Position numbers and translations under genes: made by a program. Positions 7,949-16,635 of a stretch of DNA of 64,000 bases are shown piece after piece (the first letter of the stretch is position 1; each line of letters starts with the position of its first letter). The notes beneath the pieces were generated by a model. It had not been told where the DNA came from. It saw only the letters and a program-made list of their open reading frames with translations, and ran no database searches. Source of the DNA: Caldicellulosiruptor kronotskyensis 2002. GTDB lineage: Bacteria; Bacillota; Thermoanaerobacteria; Caldicellulosiruptorales; Caldicellulosiruptoraceae. The stretch spans positions 310,001-374,000 of the forward strand of contig NC_014720.1 in the NCBI RefSeq assembly GCF_000166775.1, given 5' to 3'.

Positions 7949-10270
7949 ATGTTCAAGAAAATATTGTGGCGATTTGTCTTTTCATATCTTGTTATTTTTA
8001 TCATTCCGCTTTTGATAGGTATTGGGTCTTATTTTAGTATAAAAGACATCATGATGAGTAGCCTATATAGATATAACAAAACTGCACTTACTCAGCTTGA
8101 GGACAAGGTTGAGAATGAGATTGTAAAGTCTGTTGAATCTCTTGCAGATTGGATAAATTTAAATCCATATTATTTTATTTTTCTACCTGAAGCCAAAGAA
8201 GCGCTTGACAGCAGTGACAGACTCCTTAATATCAGAAATCTTTGCAGAGAAATATATTCACAGACATATAAAAATTCATATATAATTGATGCTTTCATAT
8301 ACATTCCTTCTGAGAACCTCATTGTAGGTCCGTCATATACTACAACACCTTATAACTACTATACATATATAAACAGACCGCTTGATATGAGCTATGAAAA
8401 ATGGCTTGAGTTTTTGAGCGGCGAATACAAAATGAAATATATACCTTCTTTTAAAATAAAAGCAGACTATAAAAATCTTTCTACAATTGTATTCGCAAAT
8501 ACTTTATCACGATGGATAATAGATGGTAAAAATGCAAATGTGTTTGTAATAATAGACCAAAGCAAGATTGTCAGTACAATGAAAGAAATTGTAAGCTACC
8601 CTAAAGGGATACTTTGGATTCTGGATAGAGACAACAATCAAGTTCTTAAAGTTTCTGCAGAAAAGCAGAATATATTATTGCCAAAACTTAACTTTTCAAT
8701 ATACAATGACTTTACAATCAAAGAGCTTACATTAAACGGTGAAAAATGGATAATATATTATATTATATCACCTATTTATGGTTGGAAATATATATCCATG
8801 GTACCTGTTGACAGTTTTTTTGAAGAGATACGAAAAATACGTAATCTGAGCCTTTTTCTTCTTGGATTTATGAGTATTATTGGCAGTATACTTATATTTT
8901 TCTTCAGTATGCAAAACTACAGACCGCTGAGTGAGATAAAGAGATTGTTGCAAGCAGGTAGTGAAGCAAAGAGTTCTGAGCATGAAAAGAACGAATTTGA
9001 TTTTATAAGAGACCTCGTTGTTCAAACACTTTCTAAAGAAGAGGAACTGAAAAAGCAAATAATGAGATTTTCTCCAATTATAAAAAATAATTTATTGTAT
9101 CAGTTGCTTCTTGGCAGTGCATTGCCTGAGAACATAGGTGAATTAGAACTAAAAACCCTTGAAATGCAAAAACAAGATGCAAAATTTTTGGTATGTTTGA
9201 TAGAAATAGATGACTGCTCAGGGTTTATAAAAGAAGAAAGTGATAGTGAATATTCTCTTGTAACTCTTGTTGTTACAAACGTTATGGATGAGCTTTTAGA
9301 GACAAATGGTTTCAAACACTGGGATGTTTTGTTTTCAAGGACAAGGTTGAGTGTTATTGTTGAAATTAATGATAATGTTGAGGATAGTATTAAAGAGCTT
9401 TCAGAAATATTTGAAAATATGATAGAGTTTTTAGAGAAAAACTTTTCAATTTATATGTCTGTAGGTATAAGCGGGATGGTTATGGGCATAATAAATTTAA
9501 AGTTTGCATATGAGCAGGCCGAAAAAGTTCTTTCATTGAAATTTGTAAAGCCTAATATGAAGATTTTCAAGTTTTCTGAGCTCTCTCAAGATATAACGTC
9601 CGAAAAGGAGTTTTTACCCAAAGACATTGAAAACAAAATTATAAATGTTGTTAAAGAAGGTAAGGTTGAAGGGGTTTATGAGGTATTTGAAAATATCAAA
9701 AATCATATAACAGCGGCAAACTCACCTCATATGGCCAAGATGATACTTATATATCTTTATGGGCTTTACTATCAACTTTTAAACAGTATTCCAAACAAAG
9801 TCGGGGAAAAACAAAAACCTGAACCAGAAAAGGTTATGAGGTTAATAATTGAAGAGAAGAATCCCAAAAAGGTCCTTCAAACAATACAGGAAGACTATAA
9901 AATACTTGCAGAGAATGTGATAGTTAACAAGCAGAAAATAGGCAATGACCTGATTTCAAATATTTTGGACTATATTCATCAGCAGTATTCAAGCTCAGAG
10001 ATATCACTTTCTACAATCGCAGATAAGTTCAATATAACTCCGCAGTATCTTTCAGCAATCTTCAAAGAAAAGACAGGGCAGAATATAAGCGATTATATCC
10101 AGAACTTGAGAATGCACAGAGCAAAAGAACTTCTTCTGTCAACCGACTATTCGGTGTCTCAGATTGCTAAGATGATAGGATACACAGAGGTAAGTGGGTT
10201 TACCAAGGCTTTCAAGAAGTTTGAGGGTGTATCTCCCAACAAATTCAGAGAGCTTAACAAATCACAGTAA
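7949..10270 (+). CDS. Membrane-sensor AraC-family transcriptional regulator
   Basis: The preferred ATG (7949) follows AGGAGG; a TTG at 7928 would overlap that site. The 773-residue protein has a membrane span at about 10-33, an extracellular sensor domain to about 290, a second span (LSLFLLGFMSIIGSILIFFF), a cytoplasmic linker, and a C-terminal AraC double helix-turn-helix with SLSTIADKFNITPQYLS and SVSQIAKMIGYTEVSGFTK. Such one-component membrane regulators in polysaccharide-degrading Firmicutes sense extracellular sugar and activate adjacent transporters. The divergent binding-protein operon is the obvious target. The ligand is unknown. Confidence 0.9.
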   Translation: MFKKILWRFVFSYLVIFIIPLLIGIGSYFSIKDIMMSSLYRYNKTALTQLEDKVENEIVKSVESLADWINLNPYYFIFLPEAKEALDSSDRLLNIRNLCREIYSQTYKNSYIIDAFIYIPSENLIVGPSYTTTPYNYYTYINRPLDMSYEKWLEFLSGEYKMKYIPSFKIKADYKNLSTIVFANTLSRWIIDGKNANVFVIIDQSKIVSTMKEIVSYPKGILWILDRDNNQVLKVSAEKQNILLPKLNFSIYNDFTIKELTLNGEKWIIYYIISPIYGWKYISMVPVDSFFEEIRKIRNLSLFLLGFMSIIGSILIFFFSMQNYRPLSEIKRLLQAGSEAKSSEHEKNEFDFIRDLVVQTLSKEEELKKQIMRFSPIIKNNLLYQLLLGSALPENIGELELKTLEMQKQDAKFLVCLIEIDDCSGFIKEESDSEYSLVTLVVTNVMDELLETNGFKHWDVLFSRTRLSVIVEINDNVEDSIKELSEIFENMIEFLEKNFSIYMSVGISGMVMGIINLKFAYEQAEKVLSLKFVKPNMKIFKFSELSQDITSEKEFLPKDIENKIINVVKEGKVEGVYEVFENIKNHITAANSPHMAKMILIYLYGLYYQLLNSIPNKVGEKQKPEPEKVMRLIIEEKNPKKVLQTIQEDYKILAENVIVNKQKIGNDLISNILDYIHQQYSSSEISLSTIADKFNITPQYLSAIFKEKTGQNISDYIQNLRMHRAKELLLSTDYSVSQIAKMIGYTEVSGFTKAFKKFEGVSPNKFRELNKSQ

Positions 10271-10276
10271 AAAAAG

Positions 10277-10315
10277 AGCGGGAGGGAGAAGATTGAGATT
10301 TCTTCTCATCCCGCT
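10277..10315. terminator. Terminator between convergent genes
   Basis: AGCGGGA (10277-10283) pairs with TCCCGCT (10309-10315), with further pairing inside. The minus-strand reading ends in a seven-T run, so it best serves the transketolase-like gene; it is weaker for the regulator gene on the plus strand. Confidence 0.75.
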
Positions 10316-10347
10316 AAAATTATCTTTAATAGATTTGCTGGGGGATG

Positions 10348-12633
10348 CTATAAGATATTTTTCAACATTGCAATTCTTTTTTCTCTGTCCTTTACAAACC
10401 TTTCAATGCCGCTGTATATGCTGTCGCAATCAAGGTGCGCTTCTTTTAAAACCTCATCAACTGTTCCACCTGTTCGCCAACTATCATCCCAGTCGCTTGA
10501 AAGTGAGTATTCTTCAGACACTTTTGAAAATATCCAGTCATGCATGAGCTTTTTGCTCTCGTTTGTGATTACCATGGAGTCTATCCAGTCTTCAAGCGGC
10601 AGAACCTTATTTCTGTACTCATCTTCCTGCATCATGAAAAGTTCAAAGCTTGGTGCAGCAATTATCTTAAGGTTAAAATCTTTTCTAAGCTGAGGCAGAA
10701 GTTTTATTAAATTGTAGGTTGTGCTTGTGCCCCTGACAATTATCGTTCCGTCCTTTCTTCTATTTGGGTCAAAATCATTTATGATATACGCTCCTTTCGC
10801 GGCTTCAAAATGTGACGGAATACCAAGTGCGTTTCTGTCTGGTATTTCAATTGGTGGTCTTGTAAGATGCAGAGCTATGTTGTTTATGTCAGTTGCAAGT
10901 GCAGCGCCAAGTAAAACGGGTACTTCGTTGTGTTCCCAAGGGTAAAGATTTATAATCTTTCCTTTCGGTAAAAGCTGCAAAACTCCAGGTTCAAATATCC
11001 CAAAGTGTGTTCTTGAATCTTCAGCAGTCTCCGGGCCAGAATGACCTGCTACCCAAATGACCTTGCCAAACTTTATTGGTGAGTCTTGAGCCATTTGTGA
11101 AAATAGCCTTATTGCGCCATATTTGAGATACATAAATGACCCATATGTTGATGTTATAGCCCAAAAACCATTGAAATCTTCATATGGATTTTCACTCAAA
11201 TTTACTGTTGCCAATCCTGCACACACACCAGCATTTAAAAACTCTGTTATTGCAGATGGTAAAACTGCTCCGTTTATATTTTTTTCTCTATCATACACTC
11301 CAAATCCACCAAAATCATCTTTCCCAAGACCAAAACCGTGAAGGTTTGTTGACTCTGTAAGGTCAGCAGATGTTGCAATCACAAGAGGCCTTCCGTACTT
11401 TCTGCCGACCACACCGTTTATATACATTCCCCATTTTGCTAAGGCTGCTCTGTTTGGAACGTTCTCACCTGGCTTTGCAAAAAGCCACTCAGGATAGTTT
11501 TTGTAATCGTATATAGCCGGGTCTTTATATGGGTTCTGGTTTAAAACAAATGTTGAAGGTGCTTCTTTTGGCAAAGCTTCTGCAATCTCAATAAGTGTGT
11601 CTGTGATATACTTTAAAAGCTCTTCATCTTTTGTAAGTACCTTATTTATAATCTTGAGGTTTTCTTCCCATTGTTTTTTCTCTTCATCCGGATCAGATGG
11701 CGCAGGTTTTCCAAAACCCACAAATTCAACACTGTACTTTTCCATGAAAGGTTTTCTTGTCTCCCAGAAAATCTCTGAGTTTTTCTTGTGGGGTACACCG
11801 TGAGATTTGTTGTCATACACACCATACTCATATCCTTTTTTGGTCTTAAACCACATGAGATTAGGGATATTCTCATCTGCCTCTTCTACTGCTCTTTTGA
11901 TTGTAAAGTAAACATCCTGCCAGCTATGACCGTTCATTGTTCCATGAACCTTCCAACCATGAGCAGAAAACCACTCTTCAGGTGTGCCATATACAACAGA
12001 TGAAAATGGTCTATCATCAATTCCAAAATCGTTCCAGTCCAAAAGCCAGAAAAGATTACCAAGTCCATATGCCCATGCACCATTTTGAGATTCATGTGTG
12101 GCACCTGCTGTCAGTGCACCTTCACCTTCAACTAAAAAGACTTTTACGTTTTGAAGACCTGCTTTTTTGAGTGCCAAAGCTTGCCCAACAGATGCTGGAA
12201 GACCATGAGCAGAGGGTCCTGTGTTGAATTTCAATAGCAGTGTCTTTCCGCTTGACTCAGCATGCCCGGGAAGTCCGCCTCTGTGCCTGAAAGTGAGAAG
12301 GTCGTAGTATCGTACAAGTCTATCTTCAGCAATCAAATATTTTTCATCTTTGGTTTGTCTGTACATCTCATCAAAAGCATCACCAATAACTGAAAAAATA
12401 GAATAAATAATTGGTATTGTGTGTCCGGCTGAGAGAATTAGCCTGTCGTTGAATCTATATTCAGGCTTTCTAATGTCATATAACATCTTCTTTCCAAATA
12501 AAAGAGAAATAAGCATGTGAGCTTTTGAATGAGACCCACCAGGATGACCACTTTGCCTGTAGTTCAATGTAAAATCAAGATACTGATATGTTATGTCTTT
12601 GATCTTTTCCCAGAGCTGAAATTCTCTCTCCAT
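10348..12633 (-). CDS. Transketolase-like thiamine-diphosphate enzyme
   Basis: This 761-residue enzyme is longer than a normal transketolase (about 620-670). The N-terminal half has SGHPGGSHSKAHM, RLILSAGHTIP, and the ThDP/Mg motif GEGALTAGATHESQNGAWAYGLGNLFWLLDWND in its GxG...N form. The middle has TEST-like SADLTEST and the pyrimidine-binding domain with GPETAEDSRTHFG; the C-terminus has a transketolase-C-like fold. It probably moves two-carbon ketol units or acts on a related alpha-keto substrate; the exact reaction is unknown. GGGAGG precedes the ATG. It is a single-gene unit. A possible promoter lies upstream on the minus strand: TTTAAA, 17 bp, TATAAT near 12678-12706. Confidence 0.75.
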   Translation of the reverse strand: MEREFQLWEKIKDITYQYLDFTLNYRQSGHPGGSHSKAHMLISLLFGKKMLYDIRKPEYRFNDRLILSAGHTIPIIYSIFSVIGDAFDEMYRQTKDEKYLIAEDRLVRYYDLLTFRHRGGLPGHAESSGKTLLLKFNTGPSAHGLPASVGQALALKKAGLQNVKVFLVEGEGALTAGATHESQNGAWAYGLGNLFWLLDWNDFGIDDRPFSSVVYGTPEEWFSAHGWKVHGTMNGHSWQDVYFTIKRAVEEADENIPNLMWFKTKKGYEYGVYDNKSHGVPHKKNSEIFWETRKPFMEKYSVEFVGFGKPAPSDPDEEKKQWEENLKIINKVLTKDEELLKYITDTLIEIAEALPKEAPSTFVLNQNPYKDPAIYDYKNYPEWLFAKPGENVPNRAALAKWGMYINGVVGRKYGRPLVIATSADLTESTNLHGFGLGKDDFGGFGVYDREKNINGAVLPSAITEFLNAGVCAGLATVNLSENPYEDFNGFWAITSTYGSFMYLKYGAIRLFSQMAQDSPIKFGKVIWVAGHSGPETAEDSRTHFGIFEPGVLQLLPKGKIINLYPWEHNEVPVLLGAALATDINNIALHLTRPPIEIPDRNALGIPSHFEAAKGAYIINDFDPNRRKDGTIIVRGTSTTYNLIKLLPQLRKDFNLKIIAAPSFELFMMQEDEYRNKVLPLEDWIDSMVITNESKKLMHDWIFSKVSEEYSLSSDWDDSWRTGGTVDEVLKEAHLDCDSIYSGIERFVKDREKRIAMLKNIL

Positions 12634-12850
12634 TTTAAACCTCCCACAAAATTATTCATGATTTCTAACACTTTGACCTTAATTATAACAGCAATCAATA
12701 GCATTTTAAAGTGGATTATTTTAAATCTGAAACGAAAATTTTAAGATAAATGTTTAACAAAACACATATTTATTGAATTTTCAAAAGCCAAAAGCCATAA
12801 AACATTTTATAAATTCCAAAACAAAAATATTGGAATTGTATTTAATTATG

Positions 12851-12879
12851 TTGACTTTTTGAATTAAAGAATTTACAAT
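12851..12879 (+). promoter_or_regulatory. Sigma-A promoter of AEC transporter gene
   Basis: TTGACT (12851-12856), a 17-bp spacer and TACAAT (12874-12879) lie in the 338-bp gap 12634-12971. A second TATAAT (12912-12917) lacks a good -35 box. Just before the ribosome site a small perfect hairpin, TGACAA-GAAAA-TTGTCA (12942-12958), sits in the leader and could influence translation. Nothing else is recognisable in this gap. Confidence 0.6.
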
Positions 12880-12971
12880 TTAATATTATCTACTTTTTAA
12901 AGGTTTAGTGTTATAATATTTTGAAAGCCATGCAAAAAATTTGACAAGAAAATTGTCAGGGGGGCTTTACG

Positions 12972-13922
12972 TTGTTACATACATTTGTCAATGCTATACA
13001 GGGTGTACTGGTTATTTTATTTGTCCTGATGCTCGGATATTTTCTTGCAAAGTATAGGTGGTTTGACTCAAAAGTATCAGACCTTTTTGCAAAGGTTGTT
13101 GTAAATGTGTCGCTGCCACTTTATATGATAGTAAATCTTACTTCGACCTTTACAAAAAATGAGCTTGAACATTCGGCAAGAGGACTTTTGATTCCATTTT
13201 TATCAATCCTGCTTTCTTACAGTATGGCTGTGATAATAGCAAGAGTTGCAAATGTAAAAGTTCACAGAAGAGGTCTTTTTGCTGCAATATTTTCTCTTTC
13301 AAATTCGATATTTGTAGGACTTCCTATGTCTCTTGCGCTTTTTGGAGATGTCGCAACACCTTATACTTTGCTTTATTACATGGCTAACACAACAATCTGG
13401 TGGACGCTTGGTGTATATGGAATTATTAAGGACAACAGAGAAGAAAAACAAAATGTTTTGAGCATAGATACCCTGAAACGTATATTTAACCCGCCTCTGA
13501 TAGGATTTTTGATAGGAGTTGGTCTTGTACTTTTGCAGATAAAGCTTCCAAAATTTATATTTGATAGCTTTAAAATGGTAGGAGGGCTTACAACCCCCCT
13601 TTCCATCTTCTGTGTTGGAATAACAATGTACGAGATGGGATTTAAAAATTTCAGATTAGACAAAGATAGCATTTTAGTATTTGCAGGCAGATTCCTTGTT
13701 ACACCTTTTATCACTTGGCTTCTTTCACATTTTATTCCCGTTCCCAAACTCATGCGAGATGTGTTTATCATAATGTCTGCTATGCCTGTGATGGTAAATT
13801 CAGCTATAATCTCAAGAGTATATAATGGTGATTATGAATTTGCTACTGCTATGATTACATATTCTACTGTGTTTTCGGTTGTAATAATGCCATTTTTGAT
13901 GGTATTAATTAAGATTATTTAG
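12972..13922 (+). CDS. AEC (auxin efflux carrier) family transporter
   Basis: This 316-residue protein has about ten hydrophobic spans in two halves of five, typical of the AEC/bile-acid-transporter-like fold. The N-terminal LVILFVLMLGYFLAKYRWFD and the FVGLPMSLALFG segment match the family. Members export small carboxylates or auxin-like compounds; bacterial substrates include malate. The start is a TTG preceded by a G-rich ribosome site (AGGGGGG). Its stop overlaps the stop of the convergent MFS gene by 8 bp. No substrate can be inferred from context. Confidence 0.85.
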   Translation: MLHTFVNAIQGVLVILFVLMLGYFLAKYRWFDSKVSDLFAKVVVNVSLPLYMIVNLTSTFTKNELEHSARGLLIPFLSILLSYSMAVIIARVANVKVHRRGLFAAIFSLSNSIFVGLPMSLALFGDVATPYTLLYYMANTTIWWTLGVYGIIKDNREEKQNVLSIDTLKRIFNPPLIGFLIGVGLVLLQIKLPKFIFDSFKMVGGLTTPLSIFCVGITMYEMGFKNFRLDKDSILVFAGRFLVTPFITWLLSHFIPVPKLMRDVFIIMSAMPVMVNSAIISRVYNGDYEFATAMITYSTVFSVVIMPFLMVLIKII

Positions 13923-15147
13923 TTTTTTCAAGGTTCTTTTTCTTAAATGTGGTGATAAGAACCATTGTGGTCAAAGCTATTGTAGCAAGGCCAGGTATGT
14001 AAAATCCAGCCCATGGAGAGATTTTTTGCGAAATTGTTCCTGTAAATAGGTTTCCAATTGGTGTTGTTCCAGCATTGCAAAGAAAGTAGATACTCAGAAC
14101 CCTTGCTCTGAAGTCATCACTTGATGAAAGCTGCAAAAGTGCGTTTGCGCTTGTGTTAAAGCTTATTGCAAGAAGCCCTACAAACACAAATAGTACGCAA
14201 GCAACTGCATAGCTTTTGTTAAGACCAAGAAAAATGTAAACTATTGACACAGAGAGGATGAACTTAAAAAGGAGATTTAAATTAATCTTTTCCTTTCTTC
14301 TTGTAGCTGTCAAAAATGCGCCCATCAGTGAGCCAATGCCCATCGATGACATCAAAAAACCAAAACCTGTTTCATTTCTGCCCAGAGCAAGTTTTGCATA
14401 CACAGGGATAAGAACGTTAAAATTGAGTATGAATGTACCCATGATTAAAACAAGCGATATTGTTCTCAGAAGCACTTTGTTCATATAAACGTATTTAAGT
14501 CCTTCAACCACCTCTGCAAAAACGCTTTTACCATTTTCCTCTTTTTGGGGCTCTTTGGCGTCAATCAAAAATACGCCTATAATGACTGGCACAAAACTTA
14601 TAGCGTTTGCCAAAAAACACATTTCAATTCCTGCTGTTGATATAACCAAGCTTGCGACAGCAGGGCCTATGATTCTTGCAAGATTAAAAATCATAGAGTT
14701 AAGACCAACAGCGTTTGGCAAGTCCTCTTTTCCAACGAGAGTTATCATATAAGACTGTCTTGCAGGGTTATCAAATGTTGTAACAAGACCTCTTAAAATA
14801 GCTAAAACTACTAAGTGCCAGTAGCGAACTGTGTGAGTATATGTAATCAAAAATAGAATGAAAGCAAAGAATAGAAGAAGGCTTTGAGTTAACAAAATAA
14901 TCCTTCTTTTTTGCATTTTATCAAGTATTGCCCCTGCAAAAAGCGAAATAAACATTACAGGTACTTGTTCACATGCAGTGACAATACTAAGAAGCAGTGC
15001 TGAATTTGTAATGCTTAAAGCCAGCCACTGCATTGCCATGTTCTGCATCCATGAGCCAATCACCGATATTGCCTGCCCAAACCAGTAGTATCTGTAATTT
15101 TTGTGCCGTAATGCTCTAAAAGGTCCTGAAAATAATACATATTGCAT
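13915..15147 (-). CDS. Major facilitator superfamily exporter (EntS/MFS_3-like)
   Basis: This 410-residue protein has 12 predicted membrane spans. The start FRALRHKNYRYYWFGQAISVIGSWMQ and the loop DNPARQSYM are typical of the EntS/MFS_3 drug- and siderophore-exporter subgroup, as is LLPAILRGL-like VVLAILRGLVTTFDNPARQ. It probably exports a small organic compound using the proton gradient. A purine-rich site (GAAGGTG) precedes the ATG. It is monocistronic with its own promoter at 15253-15281. The tail overlaps the AEC transporter tail by 8 bp. Confidence 0.9.
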   Translation of the reverse strand: MQYVLFSGPFRALRHKNYRYYWFGQAISVIGSWMQNMAMQWLALSITNSALLLSIVTACEQVPVMFISLFAGAILDKMQKRRIILLTQSLLLFFAFILFLITYTHTVRYWHLVVLAILRGLVTTFDNPARQSYMITLVGKEDLPNAVGLNSMIFNLARIIGPAVASLVISTAGIEMCFLANAISFVPVIIGVFLIDAKEPQKEENGKSVFAEVVEGLKYVYMNKVLLRTISLVLIMGTFILNFNVLIPVYAKLALGRNETGFGFLMSSMGIGSLMGAFLTATRRKEKINLNLLFKFILSVSIVYIFLGLNKSYAVACVLFVFVGLLAISFNTSANALLQLSSSDDFRARVLSIYFLCNAGTTPIGNLFTGTISQKISPWAGFYIPGLATIALTTMVLITTFKKKNLEKTK

Positions 15148-15252
15148 TAGTCAACACCTTCTTATGATATATTGAGGAATATGTTTGAATATTGTGGATA
15201 TATTTATCATCACCTCTCAATATTAATTTTGAATATAATTAGCTTTAAAATT

Positions 15253-15281
15253 ATTATAACATCTGAACTATTAACAATCAA
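15253..15281 (-). promoter_or_regulatory. Sigma-A promoter of MFS gene
   Basis: On the minus strand TTGATT, a 17-bp spacer and a perfect TATAAT are found 106 bp before the MFS start codon. Confidence 0.7.
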
Positions 15282-15334
15282 ATAACACCTATCAAAAATG
15301 GGCAGAAATCACAAATTTAATTATTCATTCTGCA

Positions 15335-15352
15335 CAAATAATAAATTATTTG
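15335..15352. promoter_or_regulatory. AT-rich palindrome in MFS/esterase intergenic region
   Basis: CAAATAAT-AA-ATTATTTG is a perfect 8+8 inverted repeat in the 324-bp gap between the divergent MFS and esterase genes. It could be an operator. No other element is clear in this gap apart from the MFS promoter. Confidence 0.35.
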
Positions 15353-15471
15353 TAATTACAAGAGGAGTTTAATAAGATTTAGTGTTGAAATAATGTGTAT
15401 TTTTGTTGATTTATTTTGATGGAAAATGTAAAATATATTATGAAATAAAGGTCAGACAAGGAGGGATTTAT

Positions 15472-16494
15472 ATGGAATTCAAATTCAATTTTGAACCCGT
15501 GATGAAAAGTGATTTTATAAATGTAAGCAGAAGTAGTATTTACAAAAGTGACAAGAAATATGGTTTTGAGTCTTTCAGATTCAGAGTGGACTTGCCAAAT
15601 AAGAATTATGATGTAAAGATTGTGCTTAAAAATCTCGAGGTTGATGTTGCAAAAGCTAATGTTATGGTTTTCCCAAGAAGAATAATGTTAAAGGATTTAA
15701 AAATAAAATATGGAGAAGTATTGCAAGAAGAATTTACTGTCAATGTAAAAGATGAAAGAATAGTGTTTGAAATTGAAACTGATGGGGCTGAGGTTTGTAG
15801 TATAGAAGTTAAAGAGGCCCAAAATCCTATTGTTATTTATCTTGCTGGAGACTCTACTGTTTGCGACCAGGAAAATTTGCCTTATGCCGGCTGGGGTCAG
15901 GCGTTTGGCTGCTTTTTCAAAAAAGGAGTTTCTATTTCCAATCATGCCTACTCTGGGAGATCATCTAAAAGTTTTATCGAAGAGGGAAGGTTGGAACAAA
16001 TTCTTCAGACCATAAAAGAGGGTGATTATCTTTTCATCCAGTTTGGTCACAACGACCAGAAGGATGATAAAAGATATACTGAGGCAAATACTACATATAA
16101 GATAATGTTAAAGGTTTATATAGATGAAGCACGAAAAAGAGGAGCTGTACCGGTTTTAGTGACACCTGTTGCACGAAGACATTTTGATGAAAATGGGAAA
16201 ATTGCTGGTAGCGGACTTCATTTTGATTACCCTAAGGCTATGAGGGAGTTGGCAGAGGAAGAAAATGTTTTTCTGATTGATTTGCTTCAAATGAGTTCCC
16301 AGCTTTATGAAAAACTTGGGGTTGAAGAGTCAAAAAAGCTCTTTGTCTATGCAAAGCCGGGTGAATATCCTCAGTTTCCTGAAGGTATAGAAGACAATAC
16401 GCACTTTAATATGTATGGTGCTTGTGAGATTGCAAGGCTTGTGGTTGAGGGGATAAAAAAAGTAGATTTAAAACTCAGAGAATACCTGAGGTAA
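15472..16494 (+). CDS. SGNH-type rhamnogalacturonan acetylesterase-like hydrolase
   Basis: The start is the ATG after AAGGAGGGA (15460s); an upstream TTG adds 23 unlikely residues. The 340-residue protein has an N-terminal beta-domain of about 120 residues, then an SGNH esterase core. LAGDSTVCDQ holds the nucleophile Ser, GWGQ the oxyanion Gly, FGHNDQKDD the Asn, and DNTHFNMYGA the catalytic Asp and His. This matches the RhgT/YesT-type enzymes that remove acetyl groups from rhamnogalacturonan. No signal peptide is seen, so it should act in the cytoplasm on imported oligomers, in line with the sugar import genes nearby. Confidence 0.85.
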   Translation: MEFKFNFEPVMKSDFINVSRSSIYKSDKKYGFESFRFRVDLPNKNYDVKIVLKNLEVDVAKANVMVFPRRIMLKDLKIKYGEVLQEEFTVNVKDERIVFEIETDGAEVCSIEVKEAQNPIVIYLAGDSTVCDQENLPYAGWGQAFGCFFKKGVSISNHAYSGRSSKSFIEEGRLEQILQTIKEGDYLFIQFGHNDQKDDKRYTEANTTYKIMLKVYIDEARKRGAVPVLVTPVARRHFDENGKIAGSGLHFDYPKAMRELAEEENVFLIDLLQMSSQLYEKLGVEESKKLFVYAKPGEYPQFPEGIEDNTHFNMYGACEIARLVVEGIKKVDLKLREYLR

Positions 16495-16508
16495 AAAATT
16501 TTGTTCAT

Positions 16509-16542
16509 GCTGCCTGAAAAAATTTCTCTGGCAGCTTTTTTT
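16509..16542 (+). terminator. Terminator after esterase gene
   Basis: GCTGCC (16509-16514) pairs with GGCAGC (16530-16535), followed by seven T residues. Confidence 0.85.
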
Positions 16543-16564
16543 GTCTTTAAAATAAATGTTCACA

Positions 16565-16593
16565 TTGTTATTTTTCAAACATAGGTATATAAT
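16565..16593 (+). promoter_or_regulatory. Sigma-A promoter of glmM
   Basis: TTGTTA (16565-16570), 17-bp spacer, TATAAT (16588-16593), 42 bp ahead of the glmM start codon. Confidence 0.75.
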
Positions 16594-16635
16594 AGATAAA
16601 GTAATAAATCACTTTCATATGAAAGGGGGACGAGA

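Noticed and set aside
10348-12633. Assignment as phosphoketolase
   Set aside because: The N-terminal and ThDP motifs look more transketolase-like, and phosphoketolase signatures were not seen.
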